Of a DNA stretch of 64,000 nt, positions 15,124-23,114 are shown piece by piece (the first letter of the stretch is position 1; each line of letters starts with the position of its first letter). A program made the position numbers and the translations under genes. Origin of the DNA: an uncultured Oscillospiraceae bacterium (GTDB lineage Bacteria > Bacillota > Clostridia > Oscillospirales > Acutalibacteraceae). The notes under the pieces were generated by a model. It was not told the origin of the DNA. It saw only the letters and a list, made by a program, of their open reading frames with translations, and did not search any database. The stretch lies in contig UQWL01000009.1 of NCBI GenBank assembly GCA_900544715.1, positions 1 to 64,000 on the forward strand, given 5' to 3'.

Positions 15124-16770
15124 ATGATTATCCGTGTAAACCCTGCCACCAGTGAAACAAAGGTGATCTATGAGGCTCCTCTCGGCACAGACAGCGCTTA
15201 CCGCATGGTAGTCAAATACCACAACGAGCTTTATTTCGGCTCTATGAGCAGTTCAAGCGGCACGCGCCTGGTCAAGATCGATGAAAACGACAATGCCGAG
15301 GTCGTATACAGCGGCGGCGGGAATTCCAGCTTCCGGGCGGGCACGGTCTACAACGACAAGCTGTATTTCGGTGGACTTGACAACCGGATTCCGGACGAAA
15401 CGGCGGGCAAATATAATAAGATCGCTATTCTGGAAAAGAATCCGAAGGATGATTCCGATTGGCAGCGCGTTGCAGATTTTAACGATTTTATCGACTATGC
15501 CGACGATACGCTTTATCAAGGCGAGGGCGGCACGGTCTGGGATCTGATCCCCTACCAGGGCGATATGTATGTATTCCTCGCCACCTCCAACGGTTTCGTC
15601 CTATTCAAGGGGCATGAGGCTGTGGCTGGAGAAACCGCCAATCAGTACGGTTGGGCCTGGCAGGAAGTGATCGGCAAAAACAGCAAATACCATATGGGCA
15701 TGGCGCCCACGGCGGAAGGTTACAACACCGAGGCGGGTGCGACCCCAGGCCTGATTGCCAGCGCTGCCACGCCGGTCGTCTTCCAGAATAAGCTGTATTT
15801 CGGCACGTTCGATTATGCGCTGCGCGCGGAGCTGGTCGCCGTGCAGGGGCTGCTTCAAATGATCGCGGGCGGCGAAAATGCGCCCGCTCTGAAGGATTTC
15901 CTGAAGCCTATGTATGATTCGCTTAATGCGCCTCAAAAGATGTATTGCATGGATCAGAACGGTAAAATCACAGCGGTTGAGCAAATCAACAACTACTTCG
16001 AGGGCACCACAAATGAGTATTTTTGGCGCTACGGCGTTTATAACGATCAGCTTTTTGTCAGCTCCTTCGACGCCTCTTCGCTTTATAAATATGTAACGAA
16101 ATTGACCAATGGAGATTTGCTCCGTATGGATAAAGCGGAATTTATGCAGCAAATCAGCTATATCGTCAAGCTGCTTCAATCTCTCACCGGCTCTTCCGCG
16201 GGCAAAGAAGCAAGCGCGCTAACCGCGGCACTGACCGCAGCGCAACCCCAAATTGCGGCCCTGCTTGACAAACAGGCCACGCCGGAAAATGTACAGAAGC
16301 TGATCGCCCTCGTCGAAAAGCTTGTCTCTCCGCTTTCCAGCGCGGCAGAAGCATTCTCCGCCCTCCCGGCCTCCGCGGCACGCGGCGCCTCCCTCTCCGG
16401 TATTGTGGACGCGCTCAAATCCCTGGCGGCTGCCTTTGATCTGGAAGGTTTGCGGATGTATTTCAGCATTTCCAACAAGCTGCTCAAAAATGAGCCCGGC
16501 TTTGACCTGTATGTCACGAAGGACGGCGAAAATTATACGGAGCTTACCATGAATGGATTTAACGATAAATTCAACTTCGGCGGCCGTACCCTCGTTGCAA
16601 ATGAAGATGGCCTCTATATCGGCACGGCAAATCCCTTCTATGGCGCGCAACTCTGGCGGATCACGGAAGCGGAGGAAGAGGATGCTCCGAATTCCATCGT
16701 GGAATTCTTTGCAAAGATCGTGCACTTCTTCCAGACAATCGCGGAATGGTTCCGCGGCCTCTTCCAATAA
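15124..16770 (+). CDS. C-terminal part of the interrupted propeller-like secreted protein
   Basis: 548 residues in the same frame as the upstream piece. Recurrent units such as ELYFGSMSS, DKLYFGGLD, NKLYFGTFD and GLYIGTANPFYGAQLWR look like beta-propeller blades. A helical insert (about 330-440) is rich in Ala and Leu. The C-terminus is a short amphipathic, aromatic tail (FFAKIVHFFQTIAEWFRGLF). Taken alone it has no signal peptide and only a weak AGCAGG before ATG 15124, so separate expression is doubtful. Binding or enzymatic role unknown. Confidence 0.6.
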   Translation: MIIRVNPATSETKVIYEAPLGTDSAYRMVVKYHNELYFGSMSSSSGTRLVKIDENDNAEVVYSGGGNSSFRAGTVYNDKLYFGGLDNRIPDETAGKYNKIAILEKNPKDDSDWQRVADFNDFIDYADDTLYQGEGGTVWDLIPYQGDMYVFLATSNGFVLFKGHEAVAGETANQYGWAWQEVIGKNSKYHMGMAPTAEGYNTEAGATPGLIASAATPVVFQNKLYFGTFDYALRAELVAVQGLLQMIAGGENAPALKDFLKPMYDSLNAPQKMYCMDQNGKITAVEQINNYFEGTTNEYFWRYGVYNDQLFVSSFDASSLYKYVTKLTNGDLLRMDKAEFMQQISYIVKLLQSLTGSSAGKEASALTAALTAAQPQIAALLDKQATPENVQKLIALVEKLVSPLSSAAEAFSALPASAARGASLSGIVDALKSLAAAFDLEGLRMYFSISNKLLKNEPGFDLYVTKDGENYTELTMNGFNDKFNFGGRTLVANEDGLYIGTANPFYGAQLWRITEAEEEDAPNSIVEFFAKIVHFFQTIAEWFRGLFQ

Positions 16771-16803
16771 TCCTTTCTCCCAACTACAGTTTCCATGAAT
16801 ACA

Positions 16804-16841
16804 GGGCGCGGCAAAATGCAAAACATTTTGCCGCGCCCCTT
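16804..16841. terminator. Hairpin between convergent genes
   Basis: A 15-bp stem GGGCGCGGCAAAATG/CATTTTGCCGCGCCC lies between the plus-strand secreted-protein gene and the minus-strand sulfatase gene. It is weakly T-rich on the plus strand (CTTTAT) and probably serves as terminator in both directions. Confidence 0.65.
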
Positions 16842-16876
16842 TATGATATGATCCATTTCGTGGGGGTTCCCCCTAT

Positions 16877-18415
16877 TCACGCCCTGCCGCCCCGTTTTTT
16901 TAGGCGTAGCTTCCGCCGGATGGTATTTGCTGCCACATGCGCGGCAAAGCTGGGCTCGATCCGTGCATCCTTCTGAAACGGCACCACGTCGCTGGTATCC
17001 AGGTAATGCGTCAACAGGCGCTCACGCAGCGCTTCCAGCACAGGCTGGTAGGCAGGGTCATCCACCAGGTTATGCACCTCCTGCGGATCGCGTTTCAAAT
17101 CGTATAGTTCATCCAGCTCATACAGCCGTTTTACATATTTATAATCCCTTGTTCGGCACATAATCGCCTTGCCGTTGTATACAAAATCCTCCCGCATTTG
17201 CAGGGAAATGCGCGGGTAATAGAGGAAGCTTGCGCGCGGCTTTTTATCCTCTGAAAAACGGCACTGCTCCTCGCCCTGGCGGAAACCGCCTTCGCAGAAT
17301 ACGGCATCCCGCAATGGATCCCGCTCACCCGCCAGATAGGGGAGCAGGGAGTGGCCAAATTGCGTATGGGTTTCCGGCAGGGAAGCGAGCTCGTGCGCCG
17401 TTGCATAAAAGTCGATTAGCTCCACAAGGCCATGTTGAACGCCCGTGCGTGTTTGCATCCCTTTCGGGAGTTTAACGAGAAAGGGCACGTTGGTCAGGCA
17501 ATCTTCAAAAGAATTCTGCTGCTTTTCCACCATGTTGTAATCCCCTGTAAAATCCCCATGGTCGCTGAAGAAAAAAACAGCGGTATCCTCATAGAGCCCA
17601 CGCTCCTTGAGCGCCTCGATGACGCGCCCCGTGAGGAAATCCACCCGCTGGCACATGCCGAGATACACCGCCCGCAAGGCCTTGAAACGCTCATCACTCC
17701 ACGTATCCAGACGCATCATATGGTGCAGCTCCCGCATCATGCGGCATTTGCCCCGGTAATCCTCCGGCGGGCGAATTCTGGGCTTTAATTTTGCGGTGTC
17801 CACCTGGCTAAAAAACGGCTCCCAGATGTGATAGGGCGGATGCGGAAATTGCAGCGGCAGATATAGGCAAAAGGGGCGGTTTTCCCGGTAATTGCGGATA
17901 AAATCCACAGCCCCTTCCGCCCAATAGTGGTCGAGATCCTTCTCCGGCGCTGTAACCCCCTGGTAAAAGCTATAATAGTTATCCCCTTCCGGGCTGCCCC
18001 GCCACGTCTGGCGGATATCCAGATGCGGGATCGCATCCGGCACAAAGTAAGTGGTGCAGTATGCCTTGTTGAAATTCTGATACTGCGCTGGCAACAAATC
18101 GTTACGGCTGTTGATCCAAACATGGTAGCCGCTGTCTTTCAACTCCTTAAGCAGCACCGGCTCATGCGGCTGCATCATATGGGCCATCGTGCGATGCCCC
18201 GCCACATGCGGATACCAGCCGCTCATAAAGCTGCACCGGGAAGGGACGCAAACCGGGTTTTGGCAAAATGCACCGGAGAAAGAGGCCCCCTCCTGCGCCA
18301 ACGCGTCGAGATGCTCTGTATGCGCCGCGGCGCAGCCAAGGTGGCTGAGGCTGTCTGCGCGCATCTGATCCGGATTGATAATCACGATATTCGGCCGTTT
18401 TTTTTGCATTTTCAT
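16877..18415 (-). CDS. Type I sulfatase
   Basis: 512 residues. Hydrolyses sulfate (or similar) esters. The N-terminus NIVIINPDQMRADSL is the metal-binding start of the alkaline-phosphatase superfamily. CVPSR (Cys56-Arg60) is the C-x-P-x-R motif whose cysteine becomes formylglycine. DHGDF (about 290) supplies further metal ligands. No signal peptide, so it is cytoplasmic and would need an anaerobic radical-SAM maturase, which is not in this window. The start is ATG 18415 or 18409, both with only a weak SD. It lies 61 nt after the HAD gene on the same strand. The substrate is not predictable. Confidence 0.87.
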   Translation of the reverse strand: MKMQKKRPNIVIINPDQMRADSLSHLGCAAAHTEHLDALAQEGASFSGAFCQNPVCVPSRCSFMSGWYPHVAGHRTMAHMMQPHEPVLLKELKDSGYHVWINSRNDLLPAQYQNFNKAYCTTYFVPDAIPHLDIRQTWRGSPEGDNYYSFYQGVTAPEKDLDHYWAEGAVDFIRNYRENRPFCLYLPLQFPHPPYHIWEPFFSQVDTAKLKPRIRPPEDYRGKCRMMRELHHMMRLDTWSDERFKALRAVYLGMCQRVDFLTGRVIEALKERGLYEDTAVFFFSDHGDFTGDYNMVEKQQNSFEDCLTNVPFLVKLPKGMQTRTGVQHGLVELIDFYATAHELASLPETHTQFGHSLLPYLAGERDPLRDAVFCEGGFRQGEEQCRFSEDKKPRASFLYYPRISLQMREDFVYNGKAIMCRTRDYKYVKRLYELDELYDLKRDPQEVHNLVDDPAYQPVLEALRERLLTHYLDTSDVVPFQKDARIEPSFAAHVAANTIRRKLRLKKRGGRA

Positions 18416-18476
18416 CCCACAATTTCACTGTAATCCCTTTGCCCTGCATCTTTCGCCTACCACACAGAGTATTCTT

Positions 18477-19043
18477 TTATTTCAATTGCCTGATGCGGTC
18501 GCCTTTGACGAGAAAAGCGTGCTCCGCCAGGTCAATCATCGGCTGATCGTTGAAGGAATCCGTATAAAACTGCTCAATCTTCGCATGCGGGAACCGCTCC
18601 AGAAAGCTGCTCACCTTATTTTCTCGAAAGCACAGGCGTGTTATCGTGCCCGTTTGCTCATCGAACTGGGTCCCTATCCAATGCGCAATTCCAAGGCGGC
18701 GGCAAGCCTCCTCCAAAACCCGCTCCGGGGAGGCGGAAAGGATCACATCGTCCGGGCGGTGCAGGCGAGCATAAAAGGGCTTGATATTCTTCATATGGGT
18801 ATCCCAAAAAGTTTTTAAATCAGCTTCAAAATCCGGGATCGTCAAAAAGTAATCGGCCACGCGCGCGCCATAAACGGATAAGGCCTCCTCAATGGTGATT
18901 TTTCCGCGCTTATACCGCACCAAAGCCGCCGCCACCTCCGGCACATAGCGCAGCAGCGATTTATCCTGTTTTAAATAATACCAAAATAAATCTACAGCAC
19001 TTTCACCACGGTAAATCGTATTGTCAAAATCATACACGTTCAT
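18477..19043 (-). CDS. HAD-superfamily phosphatase (HAD-IB, SerB-like)
   Basis: 188 residues. Motif I DFDNT (Asp nucleophile with the second Asp two residues on), motif II SASPE and motif IV DSFNDQP identify a haloacid-dehalogenase phosphatase of the phosphoserine-phosphatase-like IB group, with a helical cap (about 15-80). The substrate is unknown. ATG 19043 follows GGGGG; twenty-one upstream codons are unsupported. A weak promoter (TTTATG, 17 bp, TATGAT at 19081-19109) may lie upstream. Probably co-transcribed with the sulfatase. Confidence 0.8.
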   Translation of the reverse strand: MNVYDFDNTIYRGESAVDLFWYYLKQDKSLLRYVPEVAAALVRYKRGKITIEEALSVYGARVADYFLTIPDFEADLKTFWDTHMKNIKPFYARLHRPDDVILSASPERVLEEACRRLGIAHWIGTQFDEQTGTITRLCFRENKVSSFLERFPHAKIEQFYTDSFNDQPMIDLAEHAFLVKGDRIRQLK

Positions 19044-19184
19044 TGAGCCGCCCCCTTGATAAAGCAGTTTATTTTTAGCTATCATATCAAAACAAAAGGG
19101 ATCCATAAAGCACTTGCTGCGAAAAAAATGGAACGCTTTGCGCCTATCCTACCATATGCGGCGGTATGGATAAAATGCCTTTTT

Positions 19185-20777
19185 TTACTGGCCCATATAA
19201 TTTTCATTCGGAAAGCGCATCCCCTCCAAATAAGCCTGTTCAAACGCAGGCTCCTCCGCGAGGGAAACGGTGTGAATCCTGCCTGCAAGGGAGAGGAGCC
19301 GTTCCCTCCGGGCAGGCCGCAAGGCGAGCAGGCCCGCCCCATCTAACGCCGCGTTGCCGATGGCAGCGGTCCTTCCCAATAAAGCGGGGGGAAACAGGCC
19401 GATCTGCGCCGCACTTTCAAGCCTGATAAATCGCCCAAAACCGCCTGCCAAAAAAAGCCTTGCCAACTTTTCCGGCCGGATTTCAGCACGATCGAGCAGC
19501 ATTTGTAGGCCCGCGCAGACGGCGGCTTTCGCCACCTGCAACGCGCGGATATCCGCCTGTGTGAGCAAAACGCCTGTGCCCGCGAAGCGCACGGCGGGCG
19601 CGCCGCCGATTTCGCACACCATCGCCCGAAAAGGATGCCCTTCCCGCTGGATCGTGCCCTCCGCATCCAGAACACCGCTCTGCCGCAGCACCGCGGCCGA
19701 GTCAATCAGCCCGGAGCCGCAGATTCCCTTTGCGGGTACGCCGCCGATGGCCGTGCAGCCGATTCGAAAGCCCCTTCGCTCCACATGGTCGATTGCGCCC
19801 GGCACCGCTGGCATCCCCATGGTAAGCCCCGCCCCCTCAAAAGCCGGCCCTGCGGCGGTGGAGGCACACCAGAGCTCAGTGCCATTGAAAACAGCAAGCT
19901 CCCCATTTGTGCCAAGGTCGAGCAATGCACAGGGAGCCTCCGCTTCGGTCATCCCACAAGCAAGCATAGCGCACAGGCAATCAGCCCCAATAAAAGCAGA
20001 GGCACAGTGCGGCAGATAAACGCGGCTGGCCTTAACTGCATGCAGCCCCAAGGCTTCGGCCGTGATTTCGTCCCCAAAAAGATGCTCCGGCAAAAATGGC
20101 GCTTTGGAGAGGCAGGTGGTATCCCGCCCGGCGAGGAGATACAGCATCGCCGTGTTCCCGGTAATCACAAGTTCCCGGAGCTGGGCAGGGCGAGCCTCCG
20201 CCGCTTGCAGCAGTTCTGTGAGCAACTCGTCGATGCAGCGAAGGATGCACTCCCGCAAAACGGATGCATCGCCTGCCTGCGCCCGTTCCATGCGGGAGAG
20301 AACGTCCGCCCCAAACGCTGCCTGCGGATTACGCCGCCCGGCAGACGCGGCCGGGCGACCCTCCAGGCTCCCTGCCGCATAGAGTCTGGCCGCAACGGTG
20401 GTCGTCCCGAGATCAATCGCCGCACAAAGCGCATCACCCTTCGGCAGCCTGTTTTGCGGCATAGCGGAAACGCCCTCCACCACGATTCCCGCGCCCTCCT
20501 CCGGCAGCTCTATGCGGGCATCCCCCAGCACAGACGTTTGGCATAGCAGGCGCAGCCCACTGCGCAATTCCTCCGCTGAGAGGCAGCGCCGCTCCTTCGG
20601 AGTAACAGGGCTTAATTGCCCTGAGGCTTTGGCCCTGCATTTTCCGCACAAGCCTTTTCCGCCGCAGGGAAGCGCAATTGGAAAACCCAGCAGCGCCAAA
20701 GCCTCAGGCAATGGCGTGCCGGGTTTCACGGATAAATGATGCTGTTTTTTCCCTATCGTTACAAGCAAATTCATCAT
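19185..20777 (-). CDS. RACo-type reductive activator of corrinoid proteins (2Fe-2S ferredoxin + ASKHA ATPase)
   Basis: About 530 residues. An N-terminal plant-type ferredoxin domain has Cys38, Cys44, Cys47 and Cys79 for a [2Fe-2S] cluster (LPCGGKGLCGKC, then LLCQT). A long actin-like ATPase region follows, with DLGTTTVAARLY, LDLGTNGELAVF and AGGFGRFI. Known relatives reduce Co(II) in methyltransferase corrinoid proteins using ATP. No corrinoid protein or methyltransferase gene is visible here. Two adjacent ATGs (20777, 20774) are possible starts and the SD is weak. It begins 11 nt after the guaB stop, so it is probably translated from the guaB message. Confidence 0.85.
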   Translation of the reverse strand: MMNLLVTIGKKQHHLSVKPGTPLPEALALLGFPIALPCGGKGLCGKCRAKASGQLSPVTPKERRCLSAEELRSGLRLLCQTSVLGDARIELPEEGAGIVVEGVSAMPQNRLPKGDALCAAIDLGTTTVAARLYAAGSLEGRPAASAGRRNPQAAFGADVLSRMERAQAGDASVLRECILRCIDELLTELLQAAEARPAQLRELVITGNTAMLYLLAGRDTTCLSKAPFLPEHLFGDEITAEALGLHAVKASRVYLPHCASAFIGADCLCAMLACGMTEAEAPCALLDLGTNGELAVFNGTELWCASTAAGPAFEGAGLTMGMPAVPGAIDHVERRGFRIGCTAIGGVPAKGICGSGLIDSAAVLRQSGVLDAEGTIQREGHPFRAMVCEIGGAPAVRFAGTGVLLTQADIRALQVAKAAVCAGLQMLLDRAEIRPEKLARLFLAGGFGRFIRLESAAQIGLFPPALLGRTAAIGNAALDGAGLLALRPARRERLLSLAGRIHTVSLAEEPAFEQAYLEGMRFPNENYMGQ

Positions 20778-20788
20778 ATCGCCGCTTC

Positions 20789-22261
20789 TCAAGCGTTTCC
20801 GGAATAATTGGGTGCTTCTTTCGTAATGAACACATCATGCGGATGGCTTTCGATCAGGCCGGCGCTCGTGATGCGCACAAACTGTGCCTTGCTTTGCAGC
20901 TCACCAATCGTTTTGCAGCCGCAATAGCCCATGCCCGCGCGCAGGCCCCCCAGCATCTGGAACACCGTTTCAGACAGCATCCCCTTATAGGGCACGCGGC
21001 CCTCCACGCCCTCCGGCACCAGCTTACGGTTATCCTGCTGGAAATAGCGGTCCTTGCTGCCCTGGTTCATTGCGCCGATGCTGCCCATTCCGCGGTACAC
21101 CTTGAACTGGCGGCCCTGATAAATCTCGCTCTCGCCGGGGGATTCCTCGCAGCCCGCCACCAGCGAGCCCATCATTACCACATTCGCCCCGGCGGCAAGC
21201 GCTTTTACGATTTCGCCGGAATATTTGATGCCGCCATCCGCAATGATCGGGATGTTATATTTGGCCGCCACACAGGCGGAATCATAAACCGCCGTGATCT
21301 GCGGCACGCCGATGCCCGCGACCACACGCGTCGTGCAAATCGAGCCGGGGCCGATGCCCACTTTCACCGCATCTGCACCCGCCTCGATGAGCGCACGGGT
21401 GCCCTCTGCCGTTGCCACGTTGCCCGCGATCAGGGAAACCTGCGGAAAGGCCGCCTTCACCTTGCTGACCGCCTTGAGTATATTCGCGCTGTGGCCGTGC
21501 GCGGAGTCCAGCACCAATACATCTACCTGCGCCTCCACCAGCGCGCCCGCGCGCTCCAGCACATCCGTCGTTGCACCGATTGCCGCCGCGCAAAGGAGCC
21601 TGCCGCCCTTGTCGCGTGCGGAGTTGGGGTACTGCACGCTCTTTTCGATATCCTTGATCGTGATTAAGCCGCGCAGGTAGCCTTCGTCATCCACCAAAGG
21701 CAGCTTCTCAATTTTGTGCTGCATGAGGATCTGCTTTGCCTCCATGAGGGTTGTCCCGACATGGGAGGTGACGAGGTTTTCTTTTGTCATTACATCTTCG
21801 ATCCGGACGTTAAAGTCCGTCATAAACCGCAGGTCGCGGTTCGTCAGGATGCCGACCAGCTTGCCATCCCGGCAGATCGGCACGCCTGAAATTTTATAGC
21901 GCCTCATCAAATCGAGCGCTTCATAAACAAAATGGTCGGGCGAAAGGAAAAAGGGGTTTACGATCACGCCGTTTTCAGAGCGCTTGACCTTATCGACCTC
22001 CTGCGCCTGGCGCTCGATCGTCATATTTTTATGGATAACGCCAATGCCGCCCTCGCGCGCAATCGCAATCGCCATGCGGGCCTCCGTGACCGTATCCATC
22101 GCGGCGGTCATCAGCGGGGTGTTCAGGGAGATATCCTTTGTGAGCTTGGTTGATACATCCACCTGATTGGGCAGCACATCCGAATGGGCGGGGATGAGCA
22201 GCACATCGTCAAAGGTAAGGCCCTCTTTGGCAAATTTCTCTTCCGGATTCAAAAGAAGCAT
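20789..22261 (-). CDS. guaB: IMP dehydrogenase
   Basis: Oxidises IMP to XMP with NAD+, the committed step to GMP. 490 residues: an (alpha/beta)8 barrel split by a CBS-domain pair (about 95-215: FYALDLM-type repeats with ISGVPICRDGKLVGILT and LPLVDDEGYLRGLIT). The catalytic loop GIGPGSICTTR holds the active Cys; KYRGMGS-type residues appear as VYRGMGSIGAM. GGAGG lies before the ATG. It has its own promoter and seems to carry the RACo-like gene as second cistron, an unusual pairing. Confidence 0.97.
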   Translation of the reverse strand: MLLLNPEEKFAKEGLTFDDVLLIPAHSDVLPNQVDVSTKLTKDISLNTPLMTAAMDTVTEARMAIAIAREGGIGVIHKNMTIERQAQEVDKVKRSENGVIVNPFFLSPDHFVYEALDLMRRYKISGVPICRDGKLVGILTNRDLRFMTDFNVRIEDVMTKENLVTSHVGTTLMEAKQILMQHKIEKLPLVDDEGYLRGLITIKDIEKSVQYPNSARDKGGRLLCAAAIGATTDVLERAGALVEAQVDVLVLDSAHGHSANILKAVSKVKAAFPQVSLIAGNVATAEGTRALIEAGADAVKVGIGPGSICTTRVVAGIGVPQITAVYDSACVAAKYNIPIIADGGIKYSGEIVKALAAGANVVMMGSLVAGCEESPGESEIYQGRQFKVYRGMGSIGAMNQGSKDRYFQQDNRKLVPEGVEGRVPYKGMLSETVFQMLGGLRAGMGYCGCKTIGELQSKAQFVRITSAGLIESHPHDVFITKEAPNYSGNA

Positions 22262-22298
22262 GTTCCGGCCTCCTCAAGCTATTGAAATAAATTGATTT

Positions 22299-22328
22299 AT
22301 TATAGCATTGCGGCAAATCGGAATGCAA
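22299..22328 (-). promoter_or_regulatory. guaB promoter
   Basis: Minus strand: -35 TTGCAT (22323-22328), 18-bp spacer, extended -10 TGC-TATAAT (22299-22304). An AT-rich palindrome AATAAAT-TG-ATTTATT (22286-22301) overlaps the end of the -10. Confidence 0.75.
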
Positions 22329-22469
22329 GCGACAAAACCACGGAATCGGGGCCTCATTGCAGGCGATTTTTTCAATATTCGCTATACCTGCTGAACAGAA
22401 GGATGCTGCCGGCGGCTGTTACGGCTTTTTGGCCAGAGATAGCAGGATCGTATCATAAAAAACGATCTG

Positions 22470-22818
22470 ATCCCCCGGGATCTATTGGATTGCTGCTGCG
22501 GAATATAGAAGGTCAAATTTCTCCTCTCCGAAATCGTACATTTCGAAATTAGCGTTGATGATGTGAAAATTCTCATAAGAGGCAAATTTGCGCTTGGTAT
22601 ACGCCGCAAGGTGCTCACCCAGCTCGATTGCCAAGTAGCTACATCCCATTTTCAAAGCCGGCCTGTCGCCTAGCCTGTACCAGGGCCAATTTCAAGCGCT
22701 GATTTCTCAGCATCGAGCTGCGCATAGCGGATCAATTTCGCAAAAGCCCCCTTACAATAACAGGGCCCCCATTGATCGAACTGTTCCGGATGGTGTCAAA
22801 AATCTTTCTAAAATCCAT
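22470..22818 (-). pseudogene. Decayed class I SAM-dependent methyltransferase
   Basis: ATG 22818 has an intact AAGGAGGG SD and starts MDFRKIFDTI. The reading then needs frame changes to give, in pieces, KLIRYAQLDAEKSALEIGPG (motif I), LAIELGEHLAAYTKRKF and FEMYDFGEEKFDL. Comparing with what those motifs require, I infer two single-base losses (near 22789 and near 22660) and two nonsense codons (TAG after GPGTG, TAG at the expected Trp of IQWIP). The C-terminal half is missing. DNA from 22262 to 22469 shows no gene apart from the guaB promoter. Confidence 0.75.
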
Positions 22819-22970
22819 GCTACGCCCTCCTTGCCCGATAAATCGGCTCGGTGAAAAGCCCAATCGACTGGATAACAAGGTTTTAAGCCCTTTAAAACGC
22901 CTGATCTGATTAGTTTTCCATACTTTCCACAAAGTTTTCCACCAACGCCTTTGAAAAAGTTAAAAAATGG

Positions 22971-23011
22971 AGAAAAAGAAACGGCGCGCCCTGATTCGAG
23001 GGCCGCCGTTC
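22971..23011 (-). terminator. Terminator of the EF-G-like gene
   Basis: On the minus strand AACGGCG and GGCCCT pair with AGGGCG and CGCCGTT around a short loop, followed by TTCTTTTTC. It lies about 100 nt past the stop, beyond repeat copy 2. Confidence 0.6.
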
Positions 23012-23114
23012 CCCTTTGTCATTTTCTATTACGAAGCGAGACCTGCCACAACCACGCGGAATAAAGAGGTATGCGCTGCCCACGAGAACAGTCGGCCACC
23101 GGCTATTTTTTATT
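22999..23114 (+). repeat. Intergenic repeat family, copy 2
   Basis: Contains TATTACGAAGCGA, CCTGCCACAACCACG, GAATAAAGAG, CACGAGA and ACCGGCTATTTTTTATT in the order of copy 1. Its right end touches the stop codon of the EF-G-like gene. Confidence 0.75.
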
